Positions 11,560-20,839 of a stretch of DNA of 64,000 bases are shown here, in pieces. Every line of letters begins with the position of its first letter. Position 1 is the first letter of the stretch. The notes beneath the pieces are model-generated. The model saw nothing but the letters and a program-made list of their open reading frames with translations, did no database searches and was not told the DNA's origin. The translations under genes were made by a program, and so were the position numbers. This DNA is from Ustilago trichophora (lineage: Eukaryota > Basidiomycota > Ustilaginomycetes > Ustilaginales > Ustilaginaceae). The stretch spans positions 1,240,001 through 1,304,000 of the forward strand of contig OOIN01000004.1 of assembly GCA_900323505.1 (NCBI GenBank), written 5' to 3'.

Positions 11560-12313
11560 ATGAAGTCCATTCTCTCCATCACCACACTCACCACGCTTCT
11601 CTTGGCTCTCATCGCCATTATTTCAACAATGTCCTTCACTTCTGCCAACACTACCGAGCCTGTTGTGACACACAAGGTCTACTTTGACATTTCTCACGAT
11701 GGCAAGGATGTAGGACGTATCATTCTTGGCCTTTACGGTAACGACGTTCCCAAGACCGCCGAGAACTTCCGAGCTCTCGCCACCGGCGAGAAGGGCTTCG
11801 GTTACAAGGGTAGCAAGTTCCACCGTGTCATCAGCAACTTTATGATCCAGGGTGGTGATTTTGAGCGCGGTGACGGTCGCGGTGGCTACAGCATCTACGG
11901 AAAGACCAAATTCGACGACGAAAACTTCAAGCTTAAGCACACCGGTCCCGGTGTCCTCAGCATGGCCAACGCCGGTCCCAACACCAACGGCGCTCAGTTC
12001 TTTATCTGCACCGTGAAGACTAGCTGGCTCGACGGCCGCCACGTCGGTAAGTATTCACCCGTGCAGAACGTCAGTGAAGGATGACGAGATCAAAAGTGAA
12101 GTATGCTGACAAGCGTGTGGTTTTTTCTTCCTCTTTTTTCCCCCCTCCTTCTTGGTGGGGTTTGCAGTCTTCGGTCGCATCGTTGACGGAATGGACATTG
12201 TCAAGTACATCGAAAACGTTCCCAAGGGCTACGGTGACAAGCCCATCCACGATGTTATCATCAAGGACTCTGGCGAGCTTCCCGCTGAGGAAAAGGTGAA
12301 GGACGAACTCTAA
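11560..12313 (+). CDS. ER-lumen cyclophilin (peptidyl-prolyl isomerase B), KDEL form
   Basis: Two exons: 11560-12046 and 12168-12313, separated by a 121-nt intron with GTAAGT donor and TTTGCAG acceptor. They give 210 residues. A signal peptide (hydrophobic to about residue 30) is followed by a complete cyclophilin domain: [30 protein letters not shown] with the catalytic Arg, [12 protein letters not shown], and [13 protein letters not shown] holding the cyclosporin-contact Trp, interrupted by the intron. The protein ends KVKDEL, a textbook ER-retrieval signal, so it should fold secretory proteins in the ER lumen. The ATG at 11560 gives the signal peptide. The domain is the usual length with no missing catalytic residue. 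A possible alternative 3' end is described as a separate feature. Confidence 0.93.
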
Positions 12314-12318
12314 ACCCC

Positions 12319-12362
12319 CTCCTCTTCCTCCTCCTCCTCCTCCTCCTCCTCCTCCTCCTCCT
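12319..12362 (+). repeat. CCT/CTC trinucleotide run after the cyclophilin stop
   Basis: Nearly pure CTC repeats start six bases after the KDEL stop codon. They lie in the 3' UTR of the KDEL form, or within an intron of the proposed alternative transcript. Confidence 0.9.
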
Positions 12363-12637
12363 TCCGTTTCCTTCTTCACATAAAGTTCACAAAACCTCGA
12401 TATCTACCTTGATCCGAACCACCGTCCACCGCTGCGCACTGTATCGGGGGTGGGAGATGTGGTCAAGAGAGAGAGAGGAAGTTGAATCGTCTTCTTGTGT
12501 CTCTCCATGTGTCGTCTATTCTGCTATTGTCTATACAGAACGGCAGATATTGAAATACAACATGATTTTTCTCTTTCTTCTCCTTTTTCCTTTTTCTTAC
12601 GGTCGCTCTTTCTTCGAATCGCATGTGCACTTTGCAG

Positions 12638-12955
12638 ACCTCGGTCGCTGCATCAAGCAAAGAAGCGCAAACTCGCATTGATTCTGGAATTCCAACTAAA
12701 CCTGTCACCAACACTACCGTCGTCAATTCCTCTCCTTCCAGCGGAGACGATAAAAAGCAAGAATCAGCAAACAATGCAACAAGCTTTTTCTTTTTACTCC
12801 TCATCTTAGCACTTGCAATCACAGCAGTAGCAGTATGCAAATTAGGCGGCATCCAAAAAACAAATTTACATCTCAACAGTTTAATCCAGAACCAAATCGA
12901 CAGAATCAAGGGCACAAGCTATAGTCAACTCAACACCAATCCACTCCCACGCTAA
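12638..12955 (+). CDS. Possible alternative last exon of cyclophilin (membrane-anchor tail)
   Basis: A 318-nt open segment directly after a polypyrimidine stretch and TTTGCAG at 12631-12637. It encodes a Ser/Thr/Asn-rich spacer, then a strongly hydrophobic helix (SFFFLLLILALAITAVAV) and a short basic-polar tail ending in a TAA at 12953. A GTGAAG donor at 12296, inside the KVKDEL codons, lies at a codon boundary and would join this segment in the correct phase, replacing KDEL with a membrane anchor (310 residues in total). The intron would be 342 nt and would include the C/T repeat at 12319-12362. The donor is weak and the codons are AT-rich compared with the gene, so this may be noncoding 3' sequence. 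Treat it as a hypothesis. Confidence 0.3.
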   Translation, partial: TSVAASSKEAQTRIDSGIPTKPVTNTTVVNSSPSSGDDKKQESANNATSFFFLLLILALAITAVAVCKLGGIQKTNLHLNSLIQNQIDRIKGTSYSQLNTNPLPR

Positions 12956-13093
12956 ACATCACCACATACACAAATCCTCACTCGATTCTTCTCCAACTCC
13001 CCGCTATCTTGATGAATGAACAGTGCGTTGCCCGCAGACCAACTAAGAAGAGTGAATGCTAAAATGTCACATGAACCATGAACGCGCCAAGTC

Positions 13094-16000
13094 TCAAGCA
13101 TCAGACTCATCCCCACTACTATCGTCACTCTCGTAAAAACTTCGCTCTCCATCCTCGGGTTCTACAACTTGATCCTCCTCCTCTCCAAAATCTTGACTAC
13201 GATCGTCCCAGCTATGTCTGCTGTGACCATGCCAGGTGCGAAGCCTGTGATGGATGGGAGAAGAGCCAAAGCTCGGTCTGTGCGTTGTGCCGTTGCCATT
13301 GCCATTGCCATTGCCATTGCGACGTACTGCGCCGCCTTTGGAGTGCACTGCTGAGAGGAAAGGCAGTTGCGTTTCTCCTTCGGCTTCCCTCGCCGCATCG
13401 TCAGCTGGGTTTGCAGCAGAGGGGTTTTGCGAGCGATCCAGCCACTCACGCACCGCTCTACCACTTTCATCCTCGGCCTCGTCCTCCTCGTTGTTGCGCG
13501 AGGTAGGACCTTGACTGTCGATAAGATATCCAGAGTATGTCGGGTACGGTTTGGGTCTGCTCTCCTTTGGCGGAGGAGGGTCATCCGGATGTCCTACACT
13601 GTTGGGCGTTCCCACAGCCGAATCTACCAGCATACCATTGACCCGGATCGCAGACCCAGCAACCTTGGTCAATCCAGCAACATCCTTGCTCGAAAAGAAG
13701 TCTTCGTTGTCCGTATCGCTCGGTAATGAAGTGGCACTCCTTGCCGCACCGACTGCTTCTCTTCGGCTTTGGCTCTCTCCACTGGTACGCGATCCATCGA
13801 TGGCGGGTAAAGGCTGAATGTTGTTTCCCAAGGGAGAGCGGTCGGGCTTTCCGCCGTTGCTGCTGGCTCGAGATGCTCGTCGACAGGCTTTGCGGCCTTG
13901 TTCGATGGCTCGTTCGAGCCGAACTCGATTCTCGATCATGTGCAGCTTGGGGAAGGTGACGCTCTTTCCGACACTCATCATGCGGGTAAGTTCTTTCCGG
14001 TCTGGATCGGAAAGGATGCGGACCCAATCCCAAGCCCTCGTCTTCGGCAGAATCGTCACCGCTCCACCGAATCGCTGTAGGAAGACACTCGACCAGTCCT
14101 GTCCCAAGATCGCGGGCAGCAGATCAAGATCGCGAAGGATCTTAAAGTTCATCGAGAGATTCAGCTTAAGAATGCGCTCTGAAGCGGAGAGGATGAATCC
14201 TCCACGCCAGCCTTTGCCCTTTCTATGGGCGGTCGGGCGACCGGGAGAACCCTTGGAACCGAAATGGAATAGGTGCACGTGAGGGTTGACCTGGCTGACG
14301 ATGGGATAGTTGACGTTGAAGAGCGCGTGGAGATCTTGCAAGGGGATGTCGACGCGTAAGGATCCGTCCTTGAAACGGTGACCCCAGTTCCAAGGGACAA
14401 TCTCGCCGGTTCCCTTTTGCTTCTGCATCAGGCAGACGGGGTTGAGAATGCCGGGTACCGCGGCTGATGCGAGCAATGAGGACCAGATGACGCAGTCGGG
14501 CGCAGTGATGTAGTTGAGAAGCTTGACGGGCGAGTGGCGGTCGGCAGGGATGACAGAGATGCATAGCACTTTACCGGTGCGCTCGTAGGCCTCTTTGAAG
14601 GTCATACTGCCCATGGTGAAAAATGAAGCCTTCTCGGCCCATTTCACAGTGTCGAAGCGTGCGCCAGTTGCCCACGCACGGCGAGCCCAAACAGAGAAGG
14701 GCTCCTCGCAAGCGGTGATACGGTCCGCTAGAGCAGGGACCAGCATTGTTCGTAGCTCGGCATCTGTTCTTGTGCACGTCAAGGCCGCGATCAGACCACC
14801 AGCCGATGTACCGGTCACCACCTTGGGTAGCAGATTCGCATCCAGGAAGGCCCTGACTACGCCAATGTGGTAGTATCCAAAGCTCGCTCCACCAGACAAG
14901 CACAGCGCGCTGCGACCCAGATTCTTGCTCACGGTGCGGTAGAAGCTCCGCTTGGTCTCGAGCGAGACCTTGTCCGTGGTCTGAATGTACGCCAGCGCAG
15001 TCTCGATTTCCGCCAAGTAGCTCTCGACCAAATACTTGGTGCCAAAGTAGGTCTCGGAGTAGAGTCTGAAGTTTTCTGTCCCTGCAAAGTTGTTCCTCAG
15101 GCAAAGATCCAGGACGCCGAGAAGATTCTCGGCATCGTCCTTCTCGCGAAAGCTTTTGAGCGAAGACTTGACCTTTTTGACCAGGATCCAGTCGTAAAAT
15201 CCACTGCCATCTTCGGTCTTCCACTTTTCGTAACCGAGAAAGTCGTCCTGTGCGAGCGCGGCCTCTTTCCACTCGGTGTAGGTGGATGCGGAGCGCATGC
15301 GCTTTCGAAGCTGGCCCTTCTTTCCTCGCCAGGCTATCGAATATTCGATCACATTGACGAGCTGTCGCACGAGGACGTATAGCAAAAACTCGAGACTGAT
15401 GACGACAAAGATGGCAATGAGAAGTGGCCATCGGAGGGTGTGAAAAACGAAACCTTCACGGGTACCCGAGTCGACGATGCTGCCTTTCTTGTTCTTGTTC
15501 TTGCGCGAGACCTTTTCGTTGATCGGTGCAAAGTCAGAGGCGGCGGCGATGCGGCCCACTTTGCGAGGATTAGAGGCACGTGTACCGGAAGGCTCGGCCA
15601 TGGCTGGTGACTTGGGCTCTGCGAAGGAGGCTGAAGGCGCTGCGGCGGCAGAAGCTTGGCCAGTTTCGGTGGGCGACTTGGCTGCATTTCCATACCCGAA
15701 AACATTCCAAGAAGAAGATCCAGTAATGTGCGCAGAGGAGGTAGGGTTGTACTCTTGCTGACCCAAGTCTTGCGCTAAGGCTTCACGGAAGGCGTCGATG
15801 TGGTGTGGCACAACATAGTCTTCGGTGAGCAGAGGATCAAGCTCCTCTTCGGGCGTGCGCGGGAACAAGGTCGGGGAGAGGAGGTTGCCGAGACTGCGCC
15901 GACGTTTGGATGCTGTCTTTAGATTGGGCTTGTCCGAGTTTGATGAGTTTTGTGGCTGACTGCTCCGTCTTGAATGTGATGGTGATTGTGAGGACTGCTG

Positions 16001-16114
16001 GGAGAAAGATGGCTGTGCAGATGAAGAGGATGCTACTGCTTTCTCCACTGGATTGTTGGACGTAGAGAGTGAAGCCGGATTGGGCTGCTGCCGACGCTTA
16101 AAGATGGACGTCAT
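13094..16114 (-). CDS. Patatin-domain triacylglycerol lipase (Tgl3/4/5-like)
   Basis: A 1006-residue protein with a basic, Ser-rich N-terminus, then a long hydrophobic helix (LLIAIFVVISLEFLLYVLV) followed by LVNVIEYSIAWRG and a DUF3336-type helical region. The patatin fold follows: oxyanion loop SGGASFGYYH, nucleophile Ser in GTSAGG, and catalytic Asp in FKDGS, giving the Ser-Asp dyad. This order matches yeast Tgl3/4/5, the lipid-droplet lipases that mobilise storage triacylglycerol. The C-terminal third is low complexity with an Asn-Gly repeat ([12 protein letters not shown]). I chose the ATG at 16114 (MTSIFKRR); an in-frame extension to 16351 exists but is low complexity and starts upstream of any expected leader. 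Which of the Tgl paralogues it matches cannot be decided. Confidence 0.88.
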   Translation of the reverse strand: MTSIFKRRQQPNPASLSTSNNPVEKAVASSSSAQPSFSQQSSQSPSHSRRSSQPQNSSNSDKPNLKTASKRRRSLGNLLSPTLFPRTPEEELDPLLTEDYVVPHHIDAFREALAQDLGQQEYNPTSSAHITGSSSWNVFGYGNAAKSPTETGQASAAAAPSASFAEPKSPAMAEPSGTRASNPRKVGRIAAASDFAPINEKVSRKNKNKKGSIVDSGTREGFVFHTLRWPLLIAIFVVISLEFLLYVLVRQLVNVIEYSIAWRGKKGQLRKRMRSASTYTEWKEAALAQDDFLGYEKWKTEDGSGFYDWILVKKVKSSLKSFREKDDAENLLGVLDLCLRNNFAGTENFRLYSETYFGTKYLVESYLAEIETALAYIQTTDKVSLETKRSFYRTVSKNLGRSALCLSGGASFGYYHIGVVRAFLDANLLPKVVTGTSAGGLIAALTCTRTDAELRTMLVPALADRITACEEPFSVWARRAWATGARFDTVKWAEKASFFTMGSMTFKEAYERTGKVLCISVIPADRHSPVKLLNYITAPDCVIWSSLLASAAVPGILNPVCLMQKQKGTGEIVPWNWGHRFKDGSLRVDIPLQDLHALFNVNYPIVSQVNPHVHLFHFGSKGSPGRPTAHRKGKGWRGGFILSASERILKLNLSMNFKILRDLDLLPAILGQDWSSVFLQRFGGAVTILPKTRAWDWVRILSDPDRKELTRMMSVGKSVTFPKLHMIENRVRLERAIEQGRKACRRASRASSNGGKPDRSPLGNNIQPLPAIDGSRTSGESQSRREAVGAARSATSLPSDTDNEDFFSSKDVAGLTKVAGSAIRVNGMLVDSAVGTPNSVGHPDDPPPPKESRPKPYPTYSGYLIDSQGPTSRNNEEDEAEDESGRAVREWLDRSQNPSAANPADDAAREAEGETQLPFLSAVHSKGGAVRRNGNGNGNGNGTTHRPSFGSSPIHHRLRTWHGHSRHSWDDRSQDFGEEEDQVVEPEDGERSFYESDDSSGDESDA

Positions 16115-16913
16115 GGTGAAGGTGCTTGCCTTTACAGCACAGTAGCACCGATTGTGATTGCAGCTATTTGAGTTAGTTGGAGAGCATGAATCTGACTGCA
16201 CGGGAGGATGCGTGGTTATGCTGTCGATGCTTCCACCTTTGGTTCTGGTTCTGGTTCTAGTCCGCAACGATGTCCTATGTTTAGGGAAAAGCCCTTCCGG
16301 CTGCGTCGTCAACAAGATAACAGGCTGTATTCGGTGGTAATAGTGGTACAAGTGGAAGGAGGCGATGGTGCTTGAGGAGACACGGAGCTTTCAAAGGTAG
16401 AGAAGCCACCGTTTATGATTTGTGTGGAGAGAGCGAGCTTGGCTCAGGCTTTCCCCCAACAAAAGCGCGGTTGCAGTTGCGCGTGCTGCTGCCGGGGTGT
16501 GTGTGTGTGTGTGGGACAGAGAGTGTGGTGACTCTCGAGAAGATGGAAAGGGTTTGTGCATGGATGCAGTTGAATGCGTCATCGGCGGTCACTAGGCCTT
16601 TTTCACATCTCACAAAAAGTGGCTCTCCGCAACGACAAGCCGCATTTCTTTTCCGTTAAATTTAAATTTAAATTTAAATTTAATTTTAATGTTGCGTTCC
16701 TGTGCAGACAACCTAACATTTCCTCCTATTTTTGCTGCTCCACATGGGGCTTTTCTTGATTTTTGGCCTGAGTGAGGTTTTTTCTTCGACTTTTTCTGGA
16801 AAAAGTTGATGGACCCTTGCTACCGACCTTCATCTCTTTCGCAACGAGGACGTCCTCTTGCTACGTATTTATCAACATCACTCGAGCAACACACTCACAG
16901 TTCAGCATCCATA
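16115..16913. other. Divergent promoter region (lipase / EFG1)
   Basis: The shared upstream region of the lipase (-) and EFG1 (+). It contains a GT run near 16498-16512 and an AAATTT hexamer array at about 16656-16688. No additional gene is supported. Confidence 0.6.
16656..16688. repeat. AAATTT tandem array, self-complementary
   Basis: A run of TTAAATTTAAATTT type. Each unit is its own reverse complement, so the array can form cruciform or strongly melting DNA. It sits about 230 bp before the EFG1 ATG. Confidence 0.85.
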
Positions 16914-17909
16914 ATGCCGAAGGACAGCAAAGGCAAAGCCGCCGTCCGGGGCGCCGACTCCAATGCTACCACCGACTCACCTGCGCGCAACAACGCCAAA
17001 CCCTACCACAAGCGCTCCGCACCATCCGGTTCCTCTGCTATCTCCTCTTCTTCCAAAGGCAAACCTTCGCACCCAAACAAGAAGCAAAAGTACGAAAAGC
17101 CTCAATCCGCATCGTCAGCTCTTCCCGGTGCATCCAAGATCAAGTCTTCCATCCGTCAAACCAAGCGTCTGCTGGCCAAACCTAACCTGGCGCCAGGTAC
17201 CAGGATCGAAGCGGAGCGTCGACTCAAGTCACTCGAGGCCGATTTGGAGCTTGCATCTCGCAAACAGGTCGAAAAGTCTCGTGCGTCGCGATATCACCGC
17301 ATCAAGTTTGTCGAGAGGCAGAAGCTGGTGCGTCGAATCGCTAGATGTAGGCGCAACCTTGCTCGAATTGAGAAAGGGGGTAAGGCGGCGGATGACTCCG
17401 GTTCAGAGGCGGGAAGCGACGATGACGAAGAGCAAAAGGTGAAGGAGTCCAACATGTCCAAGGAGGAGCTGGTCAAGATGTTGGGATGGTTGAGGGAGCT
17501 GTTGCAATACGTGGTACAGTACCCCGCCGACCTGAGGTATGTGGCACTGTTCCCCAATGCGGAAGAGGGACCCATCCCACCTGATGCAAAGGAGAAGGAC
17601 AAGAGCAGGCAAAAGGCATATCAGCACTTGGAGAGGGTCAAGGAGGCGATCAAGGATGGAAAATTGAGTGCCGAGCCCGAGGTCGAGTTGAGTAATAAAG
17701 ATCGCCCGCGGACAAAGCTCGCCAATAGCAACACTGGCATCGCGGAGACAGAGCCGAACGGCAACCAGAAGTCGGAGAAGAAGGCAGGCAAGGCAGCAAA
17801 GTCGAAACGGAAGCACAAAGAGCCTAGCAGTGATGAAGAGGATGAGGAGGATGCAGGAGGCGTTAAAGGAGACGACTTCTTCGCACAGGACTCGGATGAT
17901 CAAGAGTAG
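16914..17909 (+). CDS. EFG1: rRNA-processing protein Efg1
   Basis: A 331-residue nucleolar-type protein. The conserved core, about residues 60-150, reads KIKSSIRQTKRLLAK, then LAPGTRIEAERRLKSLEADL, then SRYHRIKFVERQKLVRRIARC. This is the Efg1 helical signature (a predicted coiled coil of basic and acidic heptads). In yeast, Efg1 works in small-subunit rRNA processing and early 18S maturation. The C-terminal half is acidic and Lys-rich with SSDEEDEEDAGG and ends DSDDQE, common for nucleolar proteins. The chosen ATG at 16914 (MPKDSKGK) follows ATA and is the first in a sensible context; the frame extends upstream to 16806 without homology. It converges on the 6-phosphofructo-2-kinase gene, with about 170 bp between stops. 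Confidence 0.85.
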   Translation: MPKDSKGKAAVRGADSNATTDSPARNNAKPYHKRSAPSGSSAISSSSKGKPSHPNKKQKYEKPQSASSALPGASKIKSSIRQTKRLLAKPNLAPGTRIEAERRLKSLEADLELASRKQVEKSRASRYHRIKFVERQKLVRRIARCRRNLARIEKGGKAADDSGSEAGSDDDEEQKVKESNMSKEELVKMLGWLRELLQYVVQYPADLRYVALFPNAEEGPIPPDAKEKDKSRQKAYQHLERVKEAIKDGKLSAEPEVELSNKDRPRTKLANSNTGIAETEPNGNQKSEKKAGKAAKSKRKHKEPSSDEEDEEDAGGVKGDDFFAQDSDDQE

Positions 17910-18076
17910 ACTCACACGCTCATGGGTAATATCACACATTACTAGTTTCCACTACTTTCCACTGTCTATCTGCTTGGCTTGACCTGGACCATGGTCACAA
18001 TGCCAGATCTGGTAAAGAAAGCTTCTTACCATAGCATGAGTTCCAAGAATACGTTACAGAGAAGAATTTTGGAGAA

Positions 18077-19771
18077 TCACAGATTAGGCCGCTCGGCATA
18101 TTCCTTGATCTGATTCTCGCGTAGCTGTGCTTCTAGTTCCCGGATTGCCTCTCTATCCGCTCTGATCCCCTCTGGACTCTTTCCCGAGCTGTTCCTCCTT
18201 CTTGCCCACTGCCACCTTCCTGGGGGCTGACCGACCTTGACCTCGCTCTTCTTGTCCTCCACCGCCGCTGCTGACTTCTCGGTTGTTGTTGCGGCAACAG
18301 CATCGCTCGTCATCACCACATCGTTGATGTGGACCAGATTCGCCTTTGTCGCACCATCACCTTCCTCCTCAAGATCGTCAAACGCAGCATCCCTCTCCTT
18401 TCTTCTCGCAACTGGATCCCAGAAATCATGCACCTCGGTCTTGACTCCATATGCCTGTGGCAAGATTTCGATCAGCTGTCCTTCCCTGACCTGGATGCTT
18501 GGAATCTCTCCCGGCTGCAATCCCTGCAGGTAGGCAATCAGACACCTCAACACCGACGACTGTCCGATGATAAGGACGTCGTTCCTCGTCCTCTCGAGCT
18601 CGAAAATGATGGGTTCGAGCCTAACCGACAGATCGTGATACGACTCCGCACGTGGGAAGCGGTGCGAGTAGGGTTCGCGCAATTTGCGCTCGTATTCGTC
18701 CGGGAAACGCTTCTTGACTTCATCCACCGACATGCCGTCAACCACACCAGGATTCATCTCGCTCAACTGGCTTCGTTCGATCACCTTGTACCCGGCTTCG
18801 GCGAGCGGGTAGGCGGTATGTGACGATCGTCGACGTTGCGAAGTCCACACCTCGAACGCTTTACTGTCCTGCTCCATGAACTCGTCCTTGCCTGGTGCTG
18901 ATCCATCCTTCTTTTCGGCTGTGGGGGTATCGATGGGAGGAAGACCGGCCTTTTTGCGTCGCAAGTTGACCATAAAGTGTGCCAGCTCATCCGCATAGTC
19001 CCATCCCAGCGAAGAAAGGTCGGCATCCGCCTTGTACAGATGCTCGACAAGCGCCTCCCCCGCTCGAACGAGGTAGATCGTCCTCTGCCGATTATGGATG
19101 TTCATCAAGAAGAAGACGATACGAGATTGCAGATAACCCTGGATGTTGTTCACCACCACCTGCTCTCCGACGTTGATGAGCTTGATGTAGGGGAAGCTGG
19201 GATTCTCGATGGGTTCGTAGGTCTTTTCGTGACCAGCGATGCGCGAGTAGTAGTTCTGCATCGCCTTTTCGGGGTCCCAGTTGACATAGTCCGGGCTGCT
19301 GAGCTTGACGCTTCTCACGTTGGCTTCGACCACTCTAGGGTCTGTACAGATGCTCTCCAGGAACATTACATGCACACCCAACTTGCCGTACTTCTCCCGG
19401 ATAGCATATCTCCTGCTTTGGATCGAGTTGTTTGCATCGTAGACGACAACTTGTCCGCCTTGGTTGAAGAAAAAGTCGATGACGGTATCATCGAACTCGT
19501 CGAGAATGCGTTTGCGCAGTGCTTCCGTCTCGCCGCTCTTGGGACCGGTGACAAAGTAGTCGGATGGGATGCTATCAGCTCCACCAAGGACTTTGCGACG
19601 ATGATCGCCGAGGGAAAAGACGCCAGATTTGACACCAAGCCATGTAAGGTATCGCTCGATGGCATGAGAAAGATGAGTCTTGCCACGGGCAGGAAGACCG
19701 ACGGTCGCGATCAGGATTTTACCGGCGTGGTAGAGTTGACCGGAGGCGGTGGTGTAGAGCGGCGCCGCCAT
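18077..19771 (-). CDS. 6-phosphofructo-2-kinase with degenerate bisphosphatase domain
   Basis: A 564-residue protein. Residues 15-225 are the kinase: Walker A GLPARGKT (25-32), FSLGDHRRK, and YDANNS (Asp112 region), as in the 6PF2K family that makes fructose-2,6-bisphosphate. Residues 230-450 are a phosphoglycerate-mutase-like (bisphosphatase) domain, but the catalytic RHGE reads LVRAGE (Ala237), and the second active-site His region reads IIGQSSVLRC. Loss of both histidines means the phosphatase half should be inactive, comparable to yeast Pfk26, where the first His is Ser. The enzyme would therefore only raise fructose-2,6-bisphosphate, the activator of phosphofructokinase and inhibitor of gluconeogenesis. 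The ATG at 19771 is the first in frame and sits directly before the kinase domain, so the long N-terminal regulatory arm of Pfk26 is absent. Confidence 0.9.
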   Translation of the reverse strand: MAAPLYTTASGQLYHAGKILIATVGLPARGKTHLSHAIERYLTWLGVKSGVFSLGDHRRKVLGGADSIPSDYFVTGPKSGETEALRKRILDEFDDTVIDFFFNQGGQVVVYDANNSIQSRRYAIREKYGKLGVHVMFLESICTDPRVVEANVRSVKLSSPDYVNWDPEKAMQNYYSRIAGHEKTYEPIENPSFPYIKLINVGEQVVVNNIQGYLQSRIVFFLMNIHNRQRTIYLVRAGEALVEHLYKADADLSSLGWDYADELAHFMVNLRRKKAGLPPIDTPTAEKKDGSAPGKDEFMEQDSKAFEVWTSQRRRSSHTAYPLAEAGYKVIERSQLSEMNPGVVDGMSVDEVKKRFPDEYERKLREPYSHRFPRAESYHDLSVRLEPIIFELERTRNDVLIIGQSSVLRCLIAYLQGLQPGEIPSIQVREGQLIEILPQAYGVKTEVHDFWDPVARRKERDAAFDDLEEEGDGATKANLVHINDVVMTSDAVAATTTEKSAAAVEDKKSEVKVGQPPGRWQWARRRNSSGKSPEGIRADREAIRELEAQLRENQIKEYAERPNL

Positions 19772-20350
19772 GTTTGCGTGCTGCTGTGAGGATAAGAGAG
19801 CACTTCTTATCCAACGGGATCCGTGTGTGACGAGGTCAAGGTATGGCTGTGAAATTCAGGGGCTGAGCTGATGATGATGTGTTGAGGAGAGAAGGAAGCG
19901 TGCGGTTGGGATGCGATACTGTGTGATGATGTTGGTCAACCAACAGGCTACGATGTATTGCGAATTGACGCACAGGCCCAGCCGGATTTGTGGAGGAGAA
20001 TAAGCTCTCCATCCAAAGTCGGCGGGGTGAGATGGATGACTGGGCACCCACAGAAAAGCAATTTGGCTTGGCTTTTTCGGCAGCATTTTCATTTTTCTTT
20101 TTCCTTTTCTTTTGACGTGCCCCTTATCAGCAGGTCGGTCCCTACGCACAGCCAACACAGGATCATGGTTGTGGCCATCGTAACGAGATATGTATTGCAA
20201 TGCGAGATGGTATGCTGGGAGCCCGCATCTTACAATGGGCACAGTACAGCTTGTGACAAAGGGAGCAATAGATTGGTACATAAGAAAATGATTCTACAGT
20301 ATGCTTGATTGGGTATATCTCCTTCCACGGTCTGACAGTCTTTGACGCAC
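19772..20350. other. Intergenic between two minus-strand genes
   Basis: Upstream sequence of the 6-phosphofructo-2-kinase gene and 3' flank of the thioredoxin-fold gene. Small open frames are present on both strands but none has a domain or leader. A TTTTCATTTTTCTTTTTCC segment lies near 20086. Confidence 0.6.
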
Positions 20351-20839
20351 TCAATGACCGTGATGACGTCCTGAGCGACCAGCAAATTGATGTGTGATGG
20401 CGATCAGCTTCCTGTTATCCGCGGCTCTTGCTTGAACATACGCGTCGAGCTCCTCGTAACTACGCTCGCCCATGTAGCTCTCGAACCACGCACCATCCCT
20501 AAACAGCTCCAAGGACGGGTAAGCTGCGATGTTTTGGCGTTCACACAGATCGCTCTGGGCAATGCAGTTGACGCGGGCAAGGTGGAAATCGGACGAGTCT
20601 TCGAGATGTTTGTTGGACTCGGCGAGGTCGTGGTAGGTTGGGGCGAATTTCTTGCAGTGTCCGCAGTAGGGGGAGTAGAACTCGATGAACCACATGCCGG
20701 CTTCGGTGGCTGAGGTGAAATTGCCAGCGGTCAAGGCTTGGATGGCGGGGTCGAAGGAGGGAAGCGGTCCGGCCATGACGGACGCTGCGGCTATGAGGAG
20801 GCTCATGACGGCGCAGAGCCATCGCATTGACAACGGCAT
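20351..20839 (-). CDS. Small secretory thioredoxin/PDI-fold protein
   Basis: A 162-residue protein with a signal peptide (MPLSMRWLCAVMSLLIAAA). One thioredoxin domain follows: WFIEFYSPYCGHCKKFAPTY with a CGHC active site of the protein disulfide isomerase type, then NIAAYPSLELFRDG with the conserved cis-Pro. It is a single-domain oxidoreductase rather than a full a-b-b'-a' PDI. It ends GRSGRHHGH with no KDEL/HDEL-type signal and no membrane helix. The start at 20839 is the first ATG that places the signal peptide at the terminus; the frame runs open upstream to 20974 without homology. It could be secreted, or held in the ER by a partner. Confidence 0.8.
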   Translation of the reverse strand: MPLSMRWLCAVMSLLIAAASVMAGPLPSFDPAIQALTAGNFTSATEAGMWFIEFYSPYCGHCKKFAPTYHDLAESNKHLEDSSDFHLARVNCIAQSDLCERQNIAAYPSLELFRDGAWFESYMGERSYEELDAYVQARAADNRKLIAITHQFAGRSGRHHGH

